A DNA stretch of 64,000 bases from Izhakiella capsodis (GCF_900115045.1 NZ_FOVC01000001.1:686465-750464); one strand, 5' to 3'; counted from the stretch's first letter, positions 19,701 through 28,560 are shown. The notes: generated by a model from the sequence alone, not told the origin. Translations and numbers: made by a program.

Positions 19701-22085
19701 GTGAAACCTATAACCAGCAAACAATTCGCCACCCAGTTGGGGAGCAAACTGGATCAGGCCGCTCTGGCATTGGATGATGCACTGACCTGGGTCAGTAATC
19801 AGCGTAAAAAGGCTCCGCGACTCGAAATGGAAGCCGACCGGCTGAAGATAAAACTTCGCCGTCTTAATTATCAGGCCCGCTGCTACTTCGCGGCCAGTCA
19901 GCAGGAGTGCGCTATTGGTTTTTTTGGCCTGGCACAACGAGGCAAAGCTTTTCTGATCAACGCGTTAATGAGCGGTGATAACGGACGGTTAGCGCTGGAT
20001 CTTGCCGGCCAATCGCTGGATTATGCGCAGCTTAATCCCAGGCAGCAGAGTGCAACAATGGCACAGCGCTTCACCCGCCAGCTGCCTGATGGTGACGCCC
20101 AATGGCCGGTTCAACTCACTCTGCTGCGTGAAAGCGAGATTGCCAGTATGCTGGCGGGTGTCTGGCATAAACGCTCGCACCAGCCGCAGCCAGCCAATGA
20201 ACAGCAGCTGGCTGAATGCATGAAAAGTTTGTTGCTGCAACGACAGAGCGAAGCGATTGCGGGCATTACCCCGCAGGAGATGATCGCCTTCTGGGATCGC
20301 TATAACCGCGTCGCGCACCCTGGACAAAAAGCACTTAATACTCACTTTTGGCCGCGGGCAATCGATCTTGCACCGCACTTAAGTGTAGACGATCGTGCGC
20401 GCCTGTTTTCCCTGCTTTGGGGTGAAGATCGTGAACTCACGGCGCTCTACCGTCAGCTGGCCCACGTACTCCATCATCTTGGTAGTGCGCACCGGGTTGC
20501 TGCCCCGCTCGGCAGCATCGACGATGCCTCCTGTAGCCTGTTAAATACCAGTGCGCTGCAGAATTTTAACACCCCGGCGGATACCCTCCTTCAGGTTTGC
20601 CCACGCCATCAGGGACGATCACTCAAATCTGTGACACTGTCACTATCAGAGTTGGCTTTAATTAGCCGTGAAATTACCTTGTCTCTTTATGCTGCGCCAC
20701 GGGAAGCGCTGTTTGAGGAGGTCGATGTGGTCGATTTCTCCGCCCCCGGCGCACCTAATGAGAACGATAATCAGATAAACGACCTGACGAGGGACGTCAT
20801 TAACGCTAAGCGCGGTTTGCTGCTGGATCTCGCCAGCGAAGAACAGCAAATCCACTGGCTACTGGTGTGTACCGCTAACGCGACGCGCGACAGTAGCCGT
20901 ACGACGGGAGAACTGCTGGATTTTTGGGTCAGGCAGACTCAGGGGGAAAACAGCGAAACGCGCAAACGACGCAAACCCGGTCTGATTTGGGCATTGACCC
21001 CCTACGATCATCGCGTCACTCTTGGCGAAAATTTCGATGCCGCCGTGCAGCGCTACGTCGGACAGCCCGGCGATAGCTGGGGTACCCTGTTGATGATGGA
21101 GAATAAAGACGTGCTGCGTATGGCGACGTGGCTGACCAATGAGGTTAAAAGAGAAACCAAACTGGCGCGCCTCAGCGAGCAGTATCAGGAGCTGTACCGG
21201 GAACTACAGGATAATCTGCTTGGCCCCTGGTTACAGCAGGATAGCGCGGCAGATCCCGCCGCAAAACAACGCATTGCCGAATCGCTGCTTAAAACGTTGC
21301 AGACCCGCACCGGCGTCCACGGCGAGTTACTGGAAAGGTTGCTGCCCGAACGTGATGCCTTGTGTCAATTATTTTTGCTGCAGCATCAGGGAAATATAAA
21401 CGTTCAGCGTGAGTTTCAAGTCTTGCAGAATAGCGATCCTTTCAGCATCGGCGTAACCATTGATCTGCTCGGAGACCAGCCAGAACCCTGTGATGCCCAT
21501 GATCATAATGACATACCGGAAAGCGAAACTACCGCCTTTGCTCATCAGGTGTATCGTTACTGGATTAATCAGCTGCGCAAAGTTCCGGATGATGCTTCGC
21601 TGAGAGAACTACTGGGTGTCACAAAGCCTACGCTTGAAATGCTAACTGAAGAGCTGATCACCGGAAGTATCCGTCTGGAAATTGAAAGTACATTACTGGC
21701 GGCGCTTAGCGAGGCACCGTCAGCTGGCGCGCTTCCTGAACTAATTGCTCAACGTCAGGTTTCACAGGCGCTCAGCGTGCTGGGTGATTATATCGCCTGG
21801 CTGGGATTCCAGTCAGTGCCGTATGAGCAAAAGCCGGATAGCCGGATTCATCGCGGTCAAAAAATTTTCGCTCGTCCCGGAGCCAGCAATTTTATACCTG
21901 GCCCCGGACAGCGGTTGTCACGCCTGTCAGCCCAGCCAATTAATGCCGCGGCCTATTATATCTACGACTGGCTGGTGGCTCTTAATGCGCTGATCGTGCA
22001 AAACGCCGGATTTTCCGCCTCGCAAAACATCAGCAGCGCGGCACGCCAGATGCTGACATTGATTGCTGCACGTGTGGTTGCCTGA
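19701..22085 (+). CDS. srfC: SrfC, dynamin-like protein with altered P-loop
   Basis: The 794-residue product matches the SrfC virulence-factor family. Its architecture resembles a bacterial dynamin-like GTPase: a P-loop-like GLAQRGKAFLINAL at residues 76-89, where the usual GK[S/T] is GKA; a switch-like VVDFSAPG in the middle third (compare DTPG/DLPG); and a possible G4 ALTPYD, followed by a long helical region. The missing Ser/Thr would weaken Mg-nucleotide binding, so it may be an atypical or inactive GTPase; this reading is mine. Start is GTG, two bases after srfB. An exact matS site lies inside the gene (20631). Confidence 0.88.
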   Translation: MKPITSKQFATQLGSKLDQAALALDDALTWVSNQRKKAPRLEMEADRLKIKLRRLNYQARCYFAASQQECAIGFFGLAQRGKAFLINALMSGDNGRLALDLAGQSLDYAQLNPRQQSATMAQRFTRQLPDGDAQWPVQLTLLRESEIASMLAGVWHKRSHQPQPANEQQLAECMKSLLLQRQSEAIAGITPQEMIAFWDRYNRVAHPGQKALNTHFWPRAIDLAPHLSVDDRARLFSLLWGEDRELTALYRQLAHVLHHLGSAHRVAAPLGSIDDASCSLLNTSALQNFNTPADTLLQVCPRHQGRSLKSVTLSLSELALISREITLSLYAAPREALFEEVDVVDFSAPGAPNENDNQINDLTRDVINAKRGLLLDLASEEQQIHWLLVCTANATRDSSRTTGELLDFWVRQTQGENSETRKRRKPGLIWALTPYDHRVTLGENFDAAVQRYVGQPGDSWGTLLMMENKDVLRMATWLTNEVKRETKLARLSEQYQELYRELQDNLLGPWLQQDSAADPAAKQRIAESLLKTLQTRTGVHGELLERLLPERDALCQLFLLQHQGNINVQREFQVLQNSDPFSIGVTIDLLGDQPEPCDAHDHNDIPESETTAFAHQVYRYWINQLRKVPDDASLRELLGVTKPTLEMLTEELITGSIRLEIESTLLAALSEAPSAGALPELIAQRQVSQALSVLGDYIAWLGFQSVPYEQKPDSRIHRGQKIFARPGASNFIPGPGQRLSRLSAQPINAAAYYIYDWLVALNALIVQNAGFSASQNISSAARQMLTLIAARVVA
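20631..20643. other. matS site (MatP binding)
   Basis: GTGACACTGTCAC is an exact match to the matS consensus GTGACRNYGTCAC. It lies inside srfC. MatP bound to matS organises the Ter macrodomain. Confidence 0.85.
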
Positions 22086-22103
22086 CATCGGAAGGCAGTA
22101 AAA

Positions 22104-22116
22104 GTGACAATGTCAC
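22104..22116. other. matS site (MatP binding)
   Basis: GTGACAATGTCAC matches the matS consensus exactly. It sits between srfC and the convergent barstar gene and overlaps the barstar stop region, about 1.5 kb from the site inside srfC. Confidence 0.87.
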
Positions 22117-22385
22117 ACGAGGCTCAACCTGAAAGCACCAGCAGTCTCTTTTTCAGCATCTTTTAACAAAATAATCAGGTCATTAAACTGCTGCGGATCG
22201 GCATGCTGTTGCCAGTGTTGCAGCGACAGATGGAGCGGCAAGGTAATTTCGCTGGTGATAGTATCCCAAAGCGCATCGAGATTGGCACCGAATCCATCAT
22301 CCAGATCCAGCAACGCGGCAAACTGGCGATAAAATTCCGGCATATCTGCAATATGCCGGAAGTCGAGATTAAGCTGTTGAATCAT
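22113..22385 (-). CDS. Barstar-family ribonuclease inhibitor
   Basis: The 90-residue product has the barstar fold signature: an N-terminal beta strand, FYRQFAALLDLDDGFGANLDALWDTI (shown here in part; the LDLDxxFGxNLDALWD core is diagnostic) and an acidic surface with Asp residues placed to plug an RNase active site. It should bind and silence the ribonuclease encoded just upstream, with which it overlaps by four bases so that inhibitor and enzyme are co-translated. Cytosolic: no signal sequence. Confidence 0.92.
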   Translation of the reverse strand: MIQQLNLDFRHIADMPEFYRQFAALLDLDDGFGANLDALWDTITSEITLPLHLSLQHWQQHADPQQFNDLIILLKDAEKETAGAFRLSLV

Positions 22386-22855
22386 CCGCCCACCTGTTGG
22401 AAATGTTGATAATGATCGTGGGTAACGAAGATCAGGCCATCGCTGGAATAAAGCAGGCGGTCACGGCCTCGCTTTCCACAATGATAGTTGATATCTGCTT
22501 CAAACCATCGACGCCCGGCCTGCTCAGGCAGCCGTTTTTCCCGGTTACCAAAACGGTCACCGCCGATAGCCCTGCCAGGTAAAACCTGGCAAAGATTACC
22601 CTTATCAGGCTGCCAGCCCTGATGACGGGCCTGACGTTTTGTCAGATAAAAATCCGGCAGACGCTGATGCTGTTGCAAGAAACTCACGACGACCTGCTGT
22701 CGGGTTTTACTGCCTATGTCATCAGACGCTGACCTTTTCGTTTGCTGTTGCTGACTATTGTGTACCGGGGAGGAGTGGCCGCTATGGGGCTGGTGCAGGC
22801 CATAAATTACTGCCACCCCTGCCAGCAGCATGGCAACGATTAATCGCTTACTCAT
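22382..22855 (-). CDS. Secreted barnase-type guanyl ribonuclease
   Basis: The 157-residue product starts with a hydrophobic export signal (LIVAMLLAGVAVIYGL, ~5-20), then a polar Gln/Ser linker and a C-terminal microbial RNase domain. Family landmarks are present: PGRAIGGDRFGNRE, the catalytic Glu in FEADINY, Arg in GRDRLLYSSDGLIFVT, and the terminal catalytic His in THDHYQ. It should cleave RNA after guanosine in the periplasm or outside the cell. Overlap with the barstar gene forms an RNase-inhibitor pair; role in nutrition or competition is unknown. Confidence 0.92.
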   Translation of the reverse strand: MSKRLIVAMLLAGVAVIYGLHQPHSGHSSPVHNSQQQQTKRSASDDIGSKTRQQVVVSFLQQHQRLPDFYLTKRQARHQGWQPDKGNLCQVLPGRAIGGDRFGNREKRLPEQAGRRWFEADINYHCGKRGRDRLLYSSDGLIFVTHDHYQHFQQVGG

Positions 22856-22996
22856 CGGTGATTTACTTTACTCAGGGTTATCATTTTCTGCCGCACTACT
22901 CTGCGCACGCCATAAGTGAGAGGAGTACAGTGCAGCGCCAGGGGTTATCGCATTTTAACCGGACATCTGTGATCAACATTTTCAGTTATCATTTTG

Positions 22997-23422
22997 CTAC
23001 AACGAACTCATCTTATAGTAAAGCTGGTTATACTGTGCGTCATCGACTATCTCCAGCCATTGATTAGACGCCCCTTCTGCCGGCACTTGTATCGCAATAT
23101 GCGCAAACCAGCTGTCTTTAGCTGCCCCGTGCCAGTGCTTAGTTTCAGGGGGAATATTAACTACATCACCAGCCACCAATAGGCGGGCTGGATGATCCCA
23201 CTCCTGGTACCAGCCACGCCCCCCGGTTACCAGCAGAATTTGTCCGCCCTTGTGGTGAATGTGCCAGTTATTTCGGCACCCCGGTTCAAACACCACATTA
23301 CCAATATTAACGCCCGTCGTGGACAGCATATTCAAATAGCTTGTCCCCTGGAAATACTGCGCATAGGCCTCATTTTTGGGACCTTTTGGGAAAATACCAT
23401 TGCCATTAAATAGTTGATTCAT
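22997..23422 (-). CDS. Cupin-domain protein
   Basis: The 141-residue product is one cupin barrel. Motif 1 is WHIHHKGGQILLVTGGRG (the usual Glu is Gln, as in many cupins paired with decarboxylase-like proteins); motif 2 is PPETKHWHG. These His residues should bind a metal ion. Cytosolic. RBS AGGA precedes the ATG. Encoded 17 bases after the carboxymuconolactone-decarboxylase-like gene, a frequent pairing that suggests joint action on a small quinone or aldehyde substrate; the substrate is unknown. Confidence 0.88.
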   Translation of the reverse strand: MNQLFNGNGIFPKGPKNEAYAQYFQGTSYLNMLSTTGVNIGNVVFEPGCRNNWHIHHKGGQILLVTGGRGWYQEWDHPARLLVAGDVVNIPPETKHWHGAAKDSWFAHIAIQVPAEGASNQWLEIVDDAQYNQLYYKMSSL

Positions 23423-23439
23423 TGAAGCGTCCTGATCGT

Positions 23440-24063
23440 TCAGATAGTGTATAGAATTTGTCGGGCGCTGGCTGCCCTTTCCGGGTCATACGCTGAACTC
23501 AGTATGTCAGTAAAGTGCTGTAGCTGCGCGCGAGTCAACCCGGTATTCAGACTGATGGCGTAATGACTGCGGAGCTGATCCTCCACTCCGGATATCGCCG
23601 CCAGTGCCGAAATCGTCGCCACTTCTCGGGTTTGCCAGTCAAGCACATCGCGCTGGAAAATATCGCCAAACAGATGAGATTTAAGAAACTGATCAATGGT
23701 GGGCGCAAAATCGAATAAAGCACCGGTCACCGGTTTACCGACCAGCCGGGTCTGATTTTCGCTACCGTTAACAAGGCTGTTCCAGTTGGCAGGTGCGGGT
23801 GATGCGCTCTGACCCACCTTATCCTCTGTGCCCGCCTGACGGCGAGTTTTAACAACGGACATCAGCGTGGTCAGTGCATTCAGGCTGCGGGGAAAGCCGC
23901 AATAAGCATACAGCTGGACCAGAACTTCCTTGCTCTCAGTGATACTAAGTGCACTGTCCAGCCCTTGATGCAGGGACGCTTCCAACCGGGGCAAATCACC
24001 GCAGGCAGTAAATGCCGCAATAGGGATGATGGATTGCTGTCGTTCATTGAGCCGATCTGGCAT
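23440..24063 (-). CDS. Carboxymuconolactone decarboxylase-like protein
   Basis: The 207-residue product contains two carboxymuconolactone decarboxylase (AhpD-like) helical repeats: LNERQQSIIPIAAFTACGDL...EVLVQLYAYCGFP (~5-65) and DWQTREVATISALAAISG...LTRAQLQHFTDIL (~140-190), joined by a linker. The first repeat lacks the CxxC pair of peroxidase-type AhpD. Strong GGAGGA RBS. It precedes the cupin gene and follows the Bcr/CflA pump gene on the same strand, so the three may be one operon. Substrate unknown. Confidence 0.85.
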   Translation of the reverse strand: MPDRLNERQQSIIPIAAFTACGDLPRLEASLHQGLDSALSITESKEVLVQLYAYCGFPRSLNALTTLMSVVKTRRQAGTEDKVGQSASPAPANWNSLVNGSENQTRLVGKPVTGALFDFAPTIDQFLKSHLFGDIFQRDVLDWQTREVATISALAAISGVEDQLRSHYAISLNTGLTRAQLQHFTDILSSAYDPERAASARQILYTI

Positions 24064-24127
24064 GGTGGCTCCTCCTGTTTGTTTTACGAAAAAGTATTTT
24101 TGCCCGGACTGAGGCGGGCAGCTTTAC

Positions 24128-25339
24128 TCAGTGCCTGCGTTTTACCGTCAGCACCATCATGGCTCCTGTGGTGGTAAAAAGACCTATTATCCAGCTCATG
24201 GTCCAGGGCGTGTTATCGCTGAACAATGACAGTAATCCTGTGGAAACAATGCCACTGCCGTACTGAAGTGCGCCAACCAATGCAGAGGCAGAGCCCGCGA
24301 ACTCCGGAACCTCATCCAGCGCGGCCGCGATTGAGGTTGCAGCAATCACACCATTCATTGAGAACGTGAAAAACATCATGACCGCCAGGAAAACGATGCC
24401 TCCTGTTTTCATTCCCGCGGCCAGTGTCAGCAAAATAGCGGCGAGGCTGGCAATGCTCAGGGCGGTTTTCAGCAGTATATCCAGTGGGTAGCGCTGTACC
24501 AGACGACGGTTGACTGTGCTGATTAACATGACGCCAACAATATTGACGGCAAATAACCAGCCATAATGCTGTGGTGAGACGCCGTAATAGCTGATGTAAA
24601 CCAGCGGAGAACCGGCAATAAAGGCATAGATCGCCATGTAATAGGAGGTCAGGCTCAACGTATAGCGCAGGAAAAGTCCATTTTTCAGTAACGAGAAATA
24701 GTTACTGAATGCACCGTTGAACGTGGCACGCACGCGACGCTCTTCAGGCAGCGTCTCTGGTAAGGTCAGTAATGCCAGCAGCAACATGACACCTGTCACA
24801 GCCAGCAACCAGAAAATGACCGGCCAGCTACTGAACTCAATGATTAGCCCCCCCAGCAGCGGGCCGCCAATCGGGGCAATCGCCATCATAATCATCAGCG
24901 TGGAAAGCATCGCTGCAGCGCGCGAACGACTAAATAGATCTCTTATCATGGAACGCGCAAGCATCGGTCCAGTGCAAGCCCCCAGTGCCTGAAAAACACG
25001 CCAGAACACCATCTGCGTCATAGAGGAAGAGATGGCGCAACCAACAGAGCCTGCAATAAACAGGAGCATCCCAATAATCAGGGGAACTTTTCGTCCCAGT
25101 TGGTCGCTTATCGGCCCCCAGACCAGTTGAGCAATGGTAAAGCCGATTAAAAATCCGGTAATAGTCAGTTGTTCGGCATCACCGTGAAGTTCACGGCCCA
25201 GCATCGGCATGGCCGGCAGATAAATATCAGTAGATAACGAAGTCAGTGCCATCAGCGCACTGAGCAGAATGATAAATCCGGCCCCCACTGTTATCGGTTG
25301 AGATGAGTGTGTAGCATTTTCAGGCATAGAGACATTCAC
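24128..25339 (-). CDS. Bcr/CflA family drug efflux MFS transporter
   Basis: The 403-residue product has ~12 membrane segments and the DHA1 signatures of the Bcr/CflA group: STDIYLPAMP after helix 1, WGPISDQLGRKVPLI (motif A) and GACTGPMLARSMIRDLF in helix 4-5. It should export small toxic compounds by proton antiport across the inner membrane. Two ATGs are possible (25339 or 25327), neither with a convincing RBS. It is separated from lysR by 364 bases without a recognised gene and is followed by the decarboxylase-like gene 64 bases on. Confidence 0.9.
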   Translation of the reverse strand: MNVSMPENATHSSQPITVGAGFIILLSALMALTSLSTDIYLPAMPMLGRELHGDAEQLTITGFLIGFTIAQLVWGPISDQLGRKVPLIIGMLLFIAGSVGCAISSSMTQMVFWRVFQALGACTGPMLARSMIRDLFSRSRAAAMLSTLMIMMAIAPIGGPLLGGLIIEFSSWPVIFWLLAVTGVMLLLALLTLPETLPEERRVRATFNGAFSNYFSLLKNGLFLRYTLSLTSYYMAIYAFIAGSPLVYISYYGVSPQHYGWLFAVNIVGVMLISTVNRRLVQRYPLDILLKTALSIASLAAILLTLAAGMKTGGIVFLAVMMFFTFSMNGVIAATSIAAALDEVPEFAGSASALVGALQYGSGIVSTGLLSLFSDNTPWTMSWIIGLFTTTGAMMVLTVKRRH

Positions 25340-25703
25340 AAAAAAATAAATTAATGAGAGAAAGAATGATGGGCGAGTTTGGAATTCTGCAAACAGTTAA
25401 GCTGCGGTTTCCGGCATCCATCAGAAAAAGACGGGCGATAATAACGGCCCCCTCAGAGACCATAGGGCCGACTTCATCCGGTGTTGCAGCACGCACTGCC
25501 GGTGCGAACGCCACATCTGGCGATAACCAGCACTGTACGAACCGCTGAGCTGGATAATTAAAACGGGCATTATTCATGTTTTGTTGATATGGCAGAGATA
25601 CCGTAATGAAAAAAGAATACCCGTTGTCATTATTCAGAGTAATAGCATTAGAATGATTGCATCTATGAATGATGTTCATGAATAAACCGGGTCAGGAAAT
25701 CGC
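25340..25703. other. Intergenic region between MFS gene and lysR
   Basis: About 360 bases separate the divergent MFS and lysR genes. Overlapping ORFs exist on both strands (minus 25320-25679, plus 25354-25548), but neither resembles a known family and neither has a good RBS; the minus-strand one overlaps the MFS start. The region holds the lysR-side LTTR box at 25665-25679. Confidence 0.5.
25665..25679. promoter_or_regulatory. LysR-type (T-N11-A) operator near lysR
   Basis: ATGAA-TGATG-TTCAT is an inverted repeat of the T-N11-A form bound by LysR regulators. It lies 25 bp before the lysR ATG and shares both half-sites with a second copy upstream of the aldo/keto reductase operon (28642-28656). 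Confidence 0.6.
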
Positions 25704-26603
25704 ATGCTGAAAGAGAATTTTAATGAGTTGCAATTTTTTCTGGCGATCGCCAGAGAGCGCAGTTTTACTAAAGCAGCAGCGAAACTGGGGGTTTCACAGT
25801 CAGCGCTGAGCCATGCCGTCAAGGCACTGGAGGCGCGGATGAACTTACGGTTGTTAACTCGTACCACCCGCAGCGTAGCCCCCACGGAAGCCGGCGAGCG
25901 CATTCTTGCCTGTCTTGAGCCAAGACTTGCTGAACTGGAGCTTGAATTGGGAAATATTGTCCAGATGAACGGGATCGCGTCGGGCAATATCCGACTTTCT
26001 GCCGGTGAGCATGCAATACATAGCCTCTTATGGCCGAAACTGAAACCATTTTTGCGCGACTATCCGGACATTCACCTTGAGTTGGTGGCAGAAAATGGCT
26101 TTGTTGATATTGTTCGGGGCGGTTTTGATGCAGGTGTACGGTTAGGTGAAAGCGTGGAAAAAGACATGATAGCCGTTAAGATTGGCCCCGATATGAAGAT
26201 GATCACGGCGGCATCACCTGACTATTTCAATCAGTCAGGCATACCACAAACACCCTATGATTTACAAAATCACTGCTGCATCAATATGCGATTACCCACG
26301 GCGGGGGGCGTTTATCACTGGGAATTTGATAATGGAGGAAAACCATTGCGGGTAAAGGTTGAAGGACAGCTCATCCTCAACCAGTTAACCGAGCGTGTAG
26401 ATGCTGCGCTGGAAGGATTTGGTATTGCCTGTATACCAGAAGATACGGTCGTGGAGCACATCCGCACCGGCAGGCTGATCAGGGTGCTGGATTCATGGAG
26501 TCCGTCCTTTGCCGGGTATCATCTCTATTATCCCAGCCGCAGACAACATCCACCGGCCTTTGCATTGCTGATTGAAGCGCTACGTCTTACCACGCCAGGC
26601 TGA
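25704..26603 (+). CDS. LysR family transcriptional regulator
   Basis: The 299-residue product has an N-terminal winged helix-turn-helix (FFLAIARERSFTKAAAKLGVSQSALSHAVKALE across ~10-42) and a periplasmic-binding-like effector domain typical of the PBP2 CrgA-like group (DIVRGGFDAGVRLGESVEKDMIAVKIG). Best guess is local control: its own promoter and that of the two aldo/keto reductase genes carry the same ATGAA-N5-TTCAT operator. Inducer unknown. The gene converges on the reductase operon. Confidence 0.93.
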   Translation: MLKENFNELQFFLAIARERSFTKAAAKLGVSQSALSHAVKALEARMNLRLLTRTTRSVAPTEAGERILACLEPRLAELELELGNIVQMNGIASGNIRLSAGEHAIHSLLWPKLKPFLRDYPDIHLELVAENGFVDIVRGGFDAGVRLGESVEKDMIAVKIGPDMKMITAASPDYFNQSGIPQTPYDLQNHCCINMRLPTAGGVYHWEFDNGGKPLRVKVEGQLILNQLTERVDAALEGFGIACIPEDTVVEHIRTGRLIRVLDSWSPSFAGYHLYYPSRRQHPPAFALLIEALRLTTPG

Positions 26604-26655
26604 AACCTTACCAGCAAGGCTGGCAAAGAATCCGGCCTGGAGACCGATCGATACC

Positions 26656-26690
26656 AAAAAGCTGGCGAAAGAACCACCAGCTTTCGCCAG
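26656..26690 (-). terminator. Intrinsic terminator of the aldo/keto reductase operon
   Basis: A 10-bp perfect stem (CTGGCGAAAG / CTTTCGCCAG, 26662-26671 and 26681-26690) with a nine-base loop is followed, reading leftwards, by CTTTTTGG. It begins four bases after the stop of the distal reductase gene. Confidence 0.8.
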
Positions 26691-26693
26691 ATA

Positions 26694-27683
26694 TTAACGT
26701 CCTACCCGAGCCTGAAGCGCTGCGGGATAGCGTTCACCCACAATTTTTATTGCATCCAGGGAACGGGTAATTTTGCCTGATTCTTCGGCAGTCAGACTAA
26801 TCTCTGTCGACGCCAGATTTTCTTCCAGACGATGTAGCTTCGTGGTTCCCGGAATGGGCACAATCCAGGGTTTTTGTGCCAGCAACCAGGCCAGGGCGAT
26901 TTGTGCGGGAGTCACCCCTTTTTCCCTGGCAAGCTCTCCTAACACCACGATCAGTTGTTCATTGGCCTCAATCGCTTCTGCCGTAAAACGGGGTACTTTG
27001 CTCCGGAAATCTTGCGCACCGAACACAGTTTCAGCGGTGATCGCTCCCGTCAGAAAGCCTTTACCTAATGGACTGAACGGCACAAAGCCAATTCCCAGCT
27101 CCTCCAGCAGCGGCAGGATCTCTTTCTCAGGCTCACGCCACCAGAGGGAGTATTCACTTTGTAACGCCGTAACCGGCTGTACGGCATGCGCACGACGAAT
27201 CGTCCCGGCACCCGCTTCAGACAGCCCGAAGTGCTTCACTTTACCTTCGGCAATCAGCTCTTTCACTGTGCCAGCGACGTCCTCAATCGGTACGTCCGGA
27301 TCAACGCGATGCTGGTACAGCAGATCAATCACATCGGTATTGAGACGGCGCAGCGATCCTTCCACCGCTTTGCGGATATGTTCAGGACGGCTGTTTAAAA
27401 CCTGCTGGTTATTGTCTTCGCCAAAGTCAAAGCCGAACTTGGTGGCGATCACCATCCGGTCACGAAACGGCTTCAGAGCTTGACCGACAACCTCTTCATT
27501 CAGATACGGACCATAGACTTCGGCTGTGTCAAAGAAGGTTACGCCGCGCTCCACTGCGTCACGGATAAGCTCAACGGCTTGACGGGTATCCGTGGCCGGG
27601 CCATATCCGTAACTCAGTCCCATACACCCTAAACCCAGCGAGGAGACGTTAAGTCCGGCGCGGCCAAGATAACGAGTTTGCAT
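26694..27683 (-). CDS. Aldo/keto reductase (AKR, YakC/AKR13-type)
   Basis: NADPH-dependent reduction of aldehydes or ketones in the cytosol. The 329-residue product begins MQTRYLGRAGLNVSSLGLG and shows the AKR tetrad: Asp and Tyr in FFDTAEVYGP, Lys in VIATKFGF and His in DLLYQHRVDP; the cofactor segment PIPGTTKLHRLEEN is near the C-terminus. The start at 27681-27683 aligns with family starts; a longer frame upstream overlaps the preceding gene and is unlikely. It lies 25 bases after the other reductase gene. Substrate unknown. Confidence 0.92.
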   Translation of the reverse strand: MQTRYLGRAGLNVSSLGLGCMGLSYGYGPATDTRQAVELIRDAVERGVTFFDTAEVYGPYLNEEVVGQALKPFRDRMVIATKFGFDFGEDNNQQVLNSRPEHIRKAVEGSLRRLNTDVIDLLYQHRVDPDVPIEDVAGTVKELIAEGKVKHFGLSEAGAGTIRRAHAVQPVTALQSEYSLWWREPEKEILPLLEELGIGFVPFSPLGKGFLTGAITAETVFGAQDFRSKVPRFTAEAIEANEQLIVVLGELAREKGVTPAQIALAWLLAQKPWIVPIPGTTKLHRLEENLASTEISLTAEESGKITRSLDAIKIVGERYPAALQARVGR

Positions 27684-27708
27684 AAATAGAACCCTTTGTC
27701 GTGTGATA

Positions 27709-28560
27709 TCAAACGTCGAGTTGACGACCCGTAAGCCACTCCACCATGGCAGGGTCACGATGCGAGAAGAAAGCGCTGGTCGCGGTATCAAGCGCGGAAA
27801 TCCGCAATATGTCGTCAGCACTCAGTTCAAAGTCGAGAATAGTGATATTTTCTTCCATTCGTTCTTTTCTGACTGATTTTGCCAGCGAAACCATACCGCG
27901 CTGATAAATCCAGCGAAGGACGACCTGACCAATACTTTTAGCGTATTTATCACCGATGGAAGCTAATACGGGATGCTGGAAAAAATCATTTCTGCCTTCA
28001 GCAAATGGGGCCCAGGCTTCGGGTTGTATACCCCGGCTTTGCATCCACGGTGTGGCGTGCAGCTGCTGATTAAAAGGATTAACTTCAATCTGGTTGACGG
28101 CGGGGACCACCGTGTTAAACGCCATCAGGTCTGCAAGCCGGTCAGGATAGAAGTTACTGACGCCGATAGCGCGAATTCTGCCCGCGCGGTACAGCTCCTC
28201 CATCGCACGCCATGCACCGTGGACATCACCGTAAGGCTGATGAATCAGATAGAGATCAACATAATCAAGCTGCAAACGGTTCAGGGAGCGCTCGAACTGT
28301 TCCTTTGCACCCTCATAACTGGCGCCCTGGAGCCAGAGTTTTGTTGTGATAAAGAGTTGGTTACGTGCAACACCGCTGCGCTTTAATGCATTCCCAACCT
28401 GAGTTTCATTCTGATAAGACGCGGCGGTATCAATCAGCCGGTAACCTACCCCGATGGCCTCCAGCACAGCACGTTCGCACTCAGCAACATCTGTCATCTG
28501 AAATACGCCAAAGCCCAGCAAGGGCATTTCGATTCCGTTATTCAGTAGAACTGTTCGCAT
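27709..28560 (-). CDS. Aldo/keto reductase (2,5-diketogluconate reductase-like)
   Basis: A second, distinct AKR of 283 residues. Tetrad residues are visible: Asp and Tyr in LIDTAASYQNE, Lys in FITTKLWL, His in YLIHQPYGD; the family strand AIGVSNF is present. The ATG at 28558-28560 has a strong GGAGGA seven bases upstream. First gene of a two-gene operon ending in the terminator at 26656-26690. An LTTR-type palindrome lies ~80 bp upstream, suggesting control by the neighbouring LysR protein. Confidence 0.93.
   Translation of the reverse strand: MRTVLLNNGIEMPLLGFGVFQMTDVAECERAVLEAIGVGYRLIDTAASYQNETQVGNALKRSGVARNQLFITTKLWLQGASYEGAKEQFERSLNRLQLDYVDLYLIHQPYGDVHGAWRAMEELYRAGRIRAIGVSNFYPDRLADLMAFNTVVPAVNQIEVNPFNQQLHATPWMQSRGIQPEAWAPFAEGRNDFFQHPVLASIGDKYAKSIGQVVLRWIYQRGMVSLAKSVRKERMEENITILDFELSADDILRISALDTATSAFFSHRDPAMVEWLTGRQLDV

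Noticed and set aside
25320..25679. 119-codon minus-strand ORF between the MFS and lysR genes
   Set aside because: No RBS, no recognisable domain, and it overlaps the MFS start; a competing ORF exists on the other strand.
27684..27821. N-terminal extension of the distal aldo/keto reductase
   Set aside because: It overlaps the preceding reductase gene and lacks homology; the ATG at 27683 fits the family start.
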